DNA of 64,000 nt, taken from positions 40,590,680-40,654,679 of the forward strand of contig NC_054740.1 of the NCBI RefSeq assembly GCF_018143015.1. The letters run 5' to 3'. The notes beneath the pieces are model-generated. The model was not told where the DNA came from. It worked only from the letters and a program-made list of their open reading frames with translations, and did no database searches. This DNA is from Lytechinus variegatus. Its lineage: Eukaryota > Echinodermata > Echinoidea > Temnopleuroida > Toxopneustidae. Shown here piece after piece: positions 60,642 to 64,000 of the stretch. Positions within the stretch are counted from its first letter, which is position 1, and the number at the start of each line of letters is the position of its first letter. Position numbers and translations under genes: made by a program.

Positions 60642-63600
60642 TAGATAGATAGATAGACAGACAGATAGATAGATAGATAGATAGATAGATACTCTACGTA
60701 GATGGATAGGTTCATAGATACGTAGATGGATGGATGAATATTTAACTTGGACCCAAAACAAAAAAAAAAAATTCAACAAGTAAATGTAAACATTTCTTTT
60801 CTTTTGCTAGGTTCTGTGGATGAATTAAGAAGGATCTACAGCGCTCATAAGAGTAAGATCACTGAGAAAGAACATCAACTTCAAGAGGTAATACTCATTC
60901 CTACATGTAATTGACATTACAGTCATGGCTGTCAGCACAGTGCTATAAACTCGCTTTTAAATTTCGGATAATGAAGAACTTGAGGCCTTTGATCAGATTT
61001 TATACATCAAATTGGCAACAGCTTTAGTTTACTCTCACTGCTGCTTTTCGTAATGAAATTAATTTGACTCTAGTAACAAAATGTTGATGAAGTTGGTGCT
61101 TCACAATTAGATGTCAATTTGAAGATACAGAAACAGCAATTTTCATGTTGCCATTTGAGGGATATGAGTGGGTATCTTCTAGATTTTTAAATTTATTTGT
61201 TTATTTATTTATTCATTTGTTTATTTTTTTAATTTCATTTTTGGCAAAAAGGAATATGAGAAATTACAAATAAAAGAAAATTGAAATACTCATCGACCAG
61301 TGGCAAGGAATAGCCAAAAGGAAACTAGTTCCTATTATTAAAAGGTTCTCCCATCACCGGTTGATAGTTTACAAACATAATTAAAAAGGTTAAAATTTAT
61401 AAAAATAAATACATATAGTTTTAAATGTCATCAAAACACATTTAGATATACAAAGATTTATGTGAAAAATATTGATACACTATGAAAATACTTATATGTT
61501 AGAAATATTCTATTCATTCCCCCCCCTTGCCCCATGTATTTAAACATCGTTCTTGAGCCTAACCACAAAATGAGGTTACCCTTTTTAAATATCCCCCCCT
61601 CCTTAGTAAAGTTTTTATTGTATACACAAATTGGTCATTTTGTACCAATTTAATTTAAAAAACCACTCTTCCCTAGTGGGCTATTCAAACATTGGTTACA
61701 AATTTAGAAAATAATATCTGATCTTGCAGAATGTTATCCTTGTTGTTTTTTGGCAGAATATTTCATTGTTTGTTTTCACAGAATGAGAATAAGAAGATGA
61801 GACTTGCGCAGTCGGCTCAGAGAATAGCCAATGAGAAGTCCCAGCTTCTCGTTAAGCAAGGAGTCCTCAAACAAGAAGCACAGGTAAAAATATTTATTTA
61901 TAACATGATTATTTTTGTTCTGTTGCTGGTTAATTGAGATTAGGCTTTAGTTTTTGCATTGGCCTGAACTCAGATTTAAATTAAACCCTGGTTTAAAGTT
62001 GTGGTTTAACTATGGAGAGCCAATCGGAGCACAAATCCCTACTAGTACACATTTAATTTATTAACTCATACATGTATGGCACCCAAATCATCTGGGAATG
62101 ATAACTGAAGTATTTTTCTTCATCACGAAAGCAAAATGAAACAAAATAATAAACGTAAGAAATATACAATATAAGCAGAATCATTGAATTTCTGGCTCCC
62201 CATGATTTTAGCACAGAGTTAGACCATGGTCTAAGTTAAACCTGACTTCAGAAAACAGGCCAAGGTCTTTATCATGTTTTGCTTGAATTGAGTGTGTACA
62301 GATCCATATCAATCAGATATGAGAAATTTGCGCCTGGGACCGACCTTTAACGTCGTCATCCAAGAGACCTGAATAGAGCTCGCTTCTCAAAACTTTATGT
62401 TGATTCAATTTGTAACTTTCCATGGTCGCTTGCCACAATTTGGCTTATTTAATAATCAAGCTTTTCAAAATTTTCTTGATCGGATTACTGAGTTTCAAGA
62501 AATAGCAAAACCAACATCCTGAGAAGTTATGATGAACAATACACAAATAAAATGTGAAAATAGGCCAAATATGTCTGTTCATATACATGTATGTATTTAG
62601 ACTATTTGTTGAAAAAAACTGTTCTACTCTTCATATATAAATTGCTCACTCATCCACTCACCACATGGTCTACATGTACCTTCATTTCATCTAATGCCAT
62701 TCCGTCCATCAACATTTTGTCTAACAACCGTTTGGTCTAATAAAGTAATAACCATTTGATCCAATCATCACTTCGTCTAATCACCAGTTTGTCTAATATC
62801 CATTTTATTTTCATTCATTTCACCCAATTAACACTTATTCCAATTAGACCAAATGGTATATTGGCTAATGAAAATGGCTATTTGAACAACTGATTATTAG
62901 ACGAAATGGTGAGTGGACGTAATGGCAATGAGACCATGTGGATAGTGGACGAACTGATGGTAGACCAACTGAAATTAGACGAGTTGGTAATTGGACAAAT
63001 GGGCATTAGACCAATTAAAAATAAACTGTTGGAAATGGCCCTGCCTTCAGAAATAGACAGATATCATTCAGAAATCATGACTGATATGTTAGATGATCAC
63101 AAAGAATTGACTCCATGATCCCTGTCAAATGATTAGCTTTGATTGATTTGTGTAGGCATCACTGGCGTACCTAGGATTTTCCAAAGGGGGGGGGCAATTT
63201 TTTTTTAGGATCATTCGTCCGCGAAAAAATTTGACAAGCAAAAAAAAAATTTCTAAAAGAGGTCTTCAACCAAAAATCAAGGATATCTTACCAGAAAAAA
63301 AATTGACAAGCAAAGAAAGAAAAAAAAAGGGTCTTCAGGTTGATTTGGGGGCAGGGATGCGTCCCCTGCTAGGTACGCTAGTGGTAGGCATGTGTGATAA
63401 CCGCTTTGTGAAGCAGGGCGAGTGATGCATTTGTATCATCAAGATTTGATTGCACAGGTTCCTTTTCATTCCTTGTCTGCAGCAACAACAAGAGATGATC
63501 CGTCGGCGAGACCAGCGATTGCGTAACCTAGCGAACCAGCTCCACCTGCCCGGTTACAGCGAGGCAGGCGAGGTCACCAGGGCGGATGAGTTCATAGAGG

Positions 63601-63755
63601 AGACCAAGGTTTGGATGGAGGCGCTGAGGGCGGAAAGTCAGAGGATCAAGACTCAACATGAAGAGAAGGAGATGGGGGTCGAGAGGCAGTCGCAGGATCT
63701 TAGAGATACCTTCACCCGTCTAGAAACAACCATCAAGAGCAAAATGGCTACCATT
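35006..63755 (+). CDS. RAD50: RAD50 DNA repair ATPase, exons 1-15 (5' part of gene)
   Basis: RAD50 is the SMC-like ATPase of the MRE11-RAD50-NBS1 complex, which in the nucleus holds and processes double-strand DNA ends and activates ATM. I joined 15 exons, all GT/AG and phase-consistent, giving 450 codons of about 1,300 in the family; the gene runs off the right edge. Seen: N-terminal [16 protein letters not shown]; Walker [10 protein letters not shown] (residues 36-44, Lys42); [19 protein letters not shown]; the Q-loop in [11 protein letters not shown] (Gln160); [15 protein letters not shown]; then Lys/Glu-rich heptads opening the first coiled coil from about residue 190. The zinc hook, second coiled coil and C-terminal Walker B lobe lie outside. 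Introns range from 468 to 7091 bases and are full of repeats. Confidence 0.95.
37061..38070. mobile_element. TIR element with TA flanks, 1.0 kb
   Basis: Ends CCGTAAGTAACGGTGTATTA and its inverted copy at the right, with similarity extending through AACCGCACC. Flanked by TA on both sides (37059-37060 and 38071-38072), as for mariner-like elements. A GC-rich subterminal stretch (37880-38060) with CGGCGGG words recurs inverted at the right edge of the window (63836-64000). No transposase ORF. Confidence 0.75.
39189..39684. mobile_element. foldback MULE-like MITE with 10 bp target duplication
   Basis: Flanked by GCCAGATGTA at 39179-39188 and 39685-39694. Arms of about 200 bp are inverted (left CCCAGGGAGCTC, 'cttcaaaatggggtagaatg' and 'ggaccctcaaaa' against their complements on the right). 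The centre is 39411-39480. A 9-10 bp duplication plus long arms suggests the Mutator superfamily. Non-coding, 496 bp. Confidence 0.85.
39768..39998 (-). mobile_element. tRNA-Met-like SINE (second copy)
   Basis: Same family and orientation as 25485-25705. On the minus strand: TCCAGTGGTTATAGCA, then the CTCGTAA loop, then a degenerate B-box (GAGTTAGAATCCCC). The body 'cctaggaaacattttacgtc' matches. Confidence 0.65.
40124..40720. mobile_element. foldback MITE, TTAA-type family 1 (copy 3)
   Basis: Ends TTAAAGGAGAATGAAACC and (inverted) TTAAAGGGGAATGAAACC, so TTAA is present on both sides as in piggyBac or Kolobok insertions. Arms are about 200 bp and nearly complementary. It is opposite in centre orientation to copy 2. 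Non-coding. Confidence 0.85.
41294..41578 (-). mobile_element. tRNA-derived SINE
   Basis: On the minus strand the head shows TGGTCAGTGGATTAGTC and a B-box GGTTCAAATCC (plus-strand 41514-41524). The body 'gaattaatcctgccagctacc' is shared in reverse with the SINE at 59888-60115, and the 3' tail holds ATT repeats. Confidence 0.65.
41819..41902 (+). CDS. RAD50: RAD50 exon 2
   Basis: 28 codons, [16 protein letters not shown] through HDPK; acceptor cttgacag, donor AAG|GTAAAG; phase 0 both ends. Its first codon is the final Thr of Walker A. Intron 2 (741 bases) is AT-rich with no repeat recognised. Confidence 0.95.
42644..42745 (+). CDS. RAD50: RAD50 exon 3
   Basis: 34 codons, [15 protein letters not shown] through SMVATQK; acceptor gatcag, donor AAG|GTCAGT; phase 0. 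It corresponds to the beta strands of the N-terminal lobe. Intron 3 contains a foldback MITE (42956-43324) and a SINE (43519-43740). Confidence 0.95.
42956..43324. mobile_element. foldback MITE in RAD50 intron 3
   Basis: Left CTACATAAATTAAATCATG and right CAGGATTTAATTTATGTAG are inverted; arms of about 75 bp share 'tatgctgattggttta'. The centre holds a second small palindrome (ccgtgatgtcaaggatgg against its complement, about 43058-43110). No target duplication identified. Confidence 0.75.
43519..43740 (+). mobile_element. tRNA-derived SINE
   Basis: The head GGCGCGATAGCTCAGTCGG has an A-box at 43527-43538, and the B-box GGTTCGATTCC is at 43570-43580. The body 'ggtccttcggagaggacctt' can fold as a stem. 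The acceptor strands pair at only four or so positions and the anticodon arm does not form, so it is not a working tRNA gene. Confidence 0.75.
43878..43940 (+). CDS. RAD50: RAD50 exon 4
   Basis: 21 codons, [21 protein letters not shown]; acceptor ttttgtag, donor CAG|GTGAGT; phase 0. Intron 4 (468 bases) is AT-rich and without repeats I recognise. Confidence 0.93.
44409..44450 (+). CDS. RAD50: RAD50 exon 5
   Basis: Only 14 codons, [14 protein letters not shown]; acceptor atctgcag, donor GAG|GTAATA; phase 0. The micro-exon is supported by family match (SSKCAEIDRE in vertebrates). Intron 5 holds a repeat with AGATCTAGG-type words (44640-45010) bordered by TATGGACTGCTTT and its inverse (about 44496 and 44815). 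Confidence 0.92.
45423..45496 (+). CDS. RAD50: RAD50 exon 6 (Q-loop)
   Basis: 24 codons plus two bases, [20 protein letters not shown] then EEANW; acceptor tgtgtag, donor TG|GTAAGA; phase 2. Gln160 in CHQEE is the Q-loop residue that senses ATP and metal. Intron 6 has a reversed SINE tail (45865-46075) and a MITE (46277-46446). Confidence 0.95.
45865..46075 (-). mobile_element. SINE, 3' part, headless
   Basis: The reverse complement of the 3' half of the SINE at 5503-5970 ('tatagcgcttcatatgtggt', 'aagcgctttacattgtaat'). No A- or B-box is found at its right end, so it is 5' truncated. Confidence 0.6.
46277..46446. mobile_element. short TIR MITE (second copy)
   Basis: A G-run then GCGTTTCGTC at the left and TTTCATGAAATGCTCCCC at the right. 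The words 'gacaagttgtcagatctgac' and 'ggacttgtctgataaaac' make internal inverted pairs. Same family as 5619-5765. Confidence 0.65.
47035..47094 (+). CDS. RAD50: RAD50 exon 7
   Basis: 60 bases, completing Trp165 and giving [19 protein letters not shown]; acceptor tttcttag, donor AG|GTAAAA; phase 2 in and 2 out. Intron 7 contains a roughly 300 bp direct duplication (about 47160-47515 and 47523-47800). Confidence 0.95.
47841..47886 (+). CDS. RAD50: RAD50 exon 8
   Basis: 46 bases, completing Arg and giving [15 protein letters not shown]; acceptor ttctccag, donor CAG|GTAATA; ends in phase 0. It marks the exit from the ATPase lobe into the coiled coil. Intron 8 carries the DR1-bearing array at 48461-49635. 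Confidence 0.94.
48095..48235. repeat. repeat related to 5056-5246
   Basis: The order ATTTGCTCTGGTGA, CCACACACTAAT, CCCTAAACCT, AACCCTAACCCTACA, then GGAGCAACT matches the element at 5056-5246. The terminal inverted repeat is worn. Confidence 0.5.
48461..49635 (+). repeat. satellite-like array of about six 155-195 bp units
   Basis: Units contain 'catgaccaaggtcaaaggtc', 'gggtcaatgaactttggcca', 'catcataactttga' and 'catgaaacttggacataag'. The array starts with CTCGCCTGCATAGCAGAGCG and ends with AATGCAGGCGTGACTGCCAG, which share an inverted CGCCTGCAT. Such flanked arrays occur widely in marine invertebrates. One unit keeps a perfect DR1 (AGGTCAAAGGTCA, 48997-49009) and others are one to three changes away. 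Confidence 0.75.
49879..49947 (+). CDS. RAD50: RAD50 exon 9
   Basis: 23 codons, [20 protein letters not shown] then AKQ; acceptor ttattcag, donor CAG|GTTAGT; phase 0. Coiled-coil sequence. Intron 9 is 760 bases, with a perfect AGGTCAAAGGTCA at 50179-50191 and otherwise AT-rich unique sequence. Confidence 0.93.
50708..50797 (+). CDS. RAD50: RAD50 exon 10
   Basis: 30 codons, [19 protein letters not shown] through QLRPVE; acceptor tataaag, donor GAG|GTAATG; phase 0. The alternative AG five bases on would give an immediate stop, so this acceptor is chosen. Intron 10 holds a small palindrome (51101-51235) and a TIR element (51319-52105). Confidence 0.9.
51101..51235. mobile_element. small foldback MITE
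   Basis: TATTGACTGGC, then AACATCAAATTTATTGCC, faces GGCAATATATTTGATGTT and CCAGTCAGTCAATA. Arms of about 40-45 bp, total 135 bp. No flanking duplication resolved. Confidence 0.6.
51319..52105. mobile_element. TIR element with 6 bp flanking repeat
   Basis: Perfect 19 bp inverted ends TAGGGACAGTGATTTTCCG, flanked by ATTATA at 51313-51318 and 52106-52111. Several FRTTTTCCG-like words near the ends repeat the terminus (ccgtttc, aaacggaaattccg). 787 bp; the 102-codon ORF inside has no transposase motif. Confidence 0.75.
52532..52592 (+). CDS. RAD50: RAD50 exon 11
   Basis: 20 codons plus one base, [20 protein letters not shown]; acceptor ttgttgtag, donor G|GTAAGA; ends phase 1. Intron 11 (52593-59683, 7.1 kb) is the largest. 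It has AAT microsatellite at 52600-52650, a tandem duplication at about 53125-53365, word repeats at 53865-54445, G-run MITEs at 55427 and 56375, and a TTAA MITE at 56833. 57442-59683 shows no gene. Confidence 0.93.
53865..54445. repeat. degenerate CATTTGGTCTAA word repeat
   Basis: CATTTGGTCTA(C/A) and its complement (ACCAAATGGG) recur more than a dozen times with irregular spacing, joined by AATTGCC and GTCCAGTTGGTC words. A second block is in intron 14 (62655-63010). Confidence 0.75.
55427..55621. mobile_element. G/C-run MITE
   Basis: CACTGGTGGATCTGGGGG faces CCTGGATCCACCACCCCTG. Three long C-runs lie inside. Flanking 8 bp match only partly. Confidence 0.5.
56375..56617. mobile_element. 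hAT-like MITE with perfect 8 bp duplication
   Basis: Flanked by ATTCCTGG at 56367-56374 and 56618-56625. Ends CATTGGTGGGGGAAG and (inverted) CATAGGCGGCGGAAG. 243 bp, with G- and C-runs, non-coding. Confidence 0.82.
56833..57441. mobile_element. foldback MITE, TTAA-type family 1 (copy 4)
   Basis: TTAAAGGAGAATGAAACC at the left and GGTTTCATTCCCCTTTAA at the right, so TTAA is kept on both sides. Very similar to the copy at 40124-40720 and in the same orientation. A short TGGATAG duplication in the right arm (about 57150) is private to it. Confidence 0.85.
57442..59683. other. rest of RAD50 intron 11, no gene seen
   Basis: A 22-base G-run at about 57998-58014. A GC-richer block at 58140-59050 contains CGCGCGATCAAAATGGC and ends with CGACAGCGCCATCTAGTG, which may be an unrecognised insertion. 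No ORF of interest on either strand. Confidence 0.4.
59684..59761 (+). CDS. RAD50: RAD50 exon 12
   Basis: 78 bases, completing Ala and giving [18 protein letters not shown] then RLENIFQ; acceptor tctgaccag, donor G|GTAACC; phase 1 in and out. Length across exons 10-12 agrees with vertebrate RAD50 to within about one residue, so no exon is missing in the 7 kb intron. Intron 12 holds a SINE (59888-60115) and GACA/GATA repeats. Confidence 0.93.
59888..60115 (+). mobile_element. tRNA-Glu-like SINE
   Basis: A-box TGGTCTAGTGG at 59900-59910, an anticodon loop with TTC, and B-box GGTTTGAACCC at 59944-59954. The head resembles tRNA-Glu. The body 'gggtacctggcaggattaat' is shared with 41294-41578. Confidence 0.7.
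60613..60691. repeat. GACA/GATA microsatellite
   Basis: Alternating blocks of GACA and GATA tetranucleotides, about 79 bp in all. Confidence 0.95.
60811..60887 (+). CDS. RAD50: RAD50 exon 13
   Basis: 77 bases, completing Gly and giving [19 protein letters not shown] then EHQLQE; acceptor ttttgctag, donor GAG|GTAATA; ends phase 0. Coiled coil. Intron 13 (894 bases) is AT-rich without a recognised repeat. Confidence 0.94.
61782..61883 (+). CDS. RAD50: RAD50 exon 14
   Basis: 34 codons, [19 protein letters not shown] through KQEAQ; acceptor ttttcacag, donor CAG|GTAAAA; phase 0. Coiled coil ([10 protein letters not shown] matches the family's SELLVEQGRL). Intron 14 contains word repeats and a hAT-like MITE. 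Confidence 0.95.
62655..63010. repeat. TTTGGTCTAAT word repeat, both strands
   Basis: The left half reads mostly (CA)TTTGGTCTAAT/TCGTCTAATCA words, and the right half their complements (ATTAGACGAAATGG, ATTAGACCAA), giving a loose dyad about 62815-62840. Related to 53865-54445. Confidence 0.7.
63160..63383. mobile_element. hAT-like MITE with perfect 8 bp duplication
   Basis: Flanked by GTAGGCAT at 63152-63159 and 63384-63391. Ends CACTGGCGTACCTAG and (inverted) CACTAGCGTACCTAG. 224 bp, non-coding; the small Lys-rich ORF inside is due to A-runs. Confidence 0.88.
63483..63755 (+). CDS. RAD50: RAD50 exon 15 (last in window)
   Basis: 91 codons, [20 protein letters not shown] through KSKMATI; acceptor ttgtctgcag, donor ATT|GTAAGT; phase 0. 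It contains [10 protein letters not shown], matching the family's LATQLELDGF. GC-richer codon use than the preceding exons. The next exon lies beyond the window. Confidence 0.95.
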
Positions 63756-63835
63756 GTAAGTAGGCGTGAGACACTGAATTTATTTTGAAAAACTTTTAAG
63801 GGTGAAAAAATGCACTGGCAGTAAAAAAATATGTA

Positions 63836-64000
63836 CCCTAAGTAACGGTGTATTAACCGCCCCTTTTTCTCGGCGGGATAGAAGCAAAAGTTGGGGGTGC
63901 GGTTTATACACGGTGACGGGTCCGAGCCAGCCCGCCGTAATCCCTCCCGTACATGTCTGCCAGTTCACAACACATCGGGTGGCCGGGCGTAGCCGCCCAG
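63836..64000. mobile_element. TIR element, copy cut by window edge
   Basis: TA then CCCTAAGTAACGGTGTATTA, followed by CTCGGCGGGATAGAAGC and a GC-rich stretch. This is the reverse complement of the right end of the element at 37061-38070. Only its first 165 bases are in view. Confidence 0.75.

Overview
This is a 64 kb piece of an AT-rich, intron-bearing, transposon-crowded animal genome. I infer an invertebrate deuterostome, most likely an echinoderm and perhaps a sea urchin. The reasons are a metazoan-type RAD50 gene spread over many small exons, a pair of LRR-Ig surface-receptor genes of the kind expanded in echinoderms, and the mix of marine-invertebrate repeats. The species call is inference, not proof.

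Host genes. (1) At 6682-8241 (+) there is an intact, single-exon LRR-Ig transmembrane receptor of 519 residues. (2) At 21664-23212 (+) there is a paralogue of it, broken by a frameshift inside the Ig domain. Both coding regions are uninterrupted by introns and sit just downstream of a splice acceptor, so each probably has a separate 5' non-coding exon. (3) From 35006 to beyond the right edge (+) lies RAD50, the ATPase and coiled-coil subunit of the MRE11-RAD50-NBS1 DNA-break-repair complex. I could place 15 exons (450 codons) with matching phases and GT/AG borders. They cover the N-terminal ATP-binding lobe and the start of the first coiled coil; the remaining two thirds of the gene lie outside the window.

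Mobile elements fill most of the rest. 1-6.6 kb holds foldback MITEs, a tRNA-derived SINE and TAC microsatellites. 9.0-11.8 kb holds a dead LINE split by a hAT-like transposon, which itself contains a second hAT-like transposon; target duplications resolve both. 12.6-17.4 kb holds a minus-strand LTR retrotransposon with gag and protease only and no reverse transcriptase or integrase. 18.6-19.3 kb holds two back-to-back small TIR elements. 27.5-33.9 kb is a mosaic: microsatellites, a Penelope-like endonuclease tail, a hairpin with a tRNA T-arm in its loop, and a 5.8 kb hAT-bounded composite. That composite carries a 140 bp-arm palindrome and a LINE with an intact 1008-codon endonuclease/reverse-transcriptase ORF. 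The RAD50 introns (up to 7.1 kb) carry further SINEs, TTAA-flanked foldback MITEs, a MULE-like element with a 10 bp duplication, a satellite-like array with DR1 (AGGTCA) motifs, and degenerate word repeats.

I see no operon, CRISPR array or prokaryotic system. The most informative signals are the dated nesting of transposons, the polymerase-less LTR element, and the receptor pair with a shared cytoplasmic tail motif.
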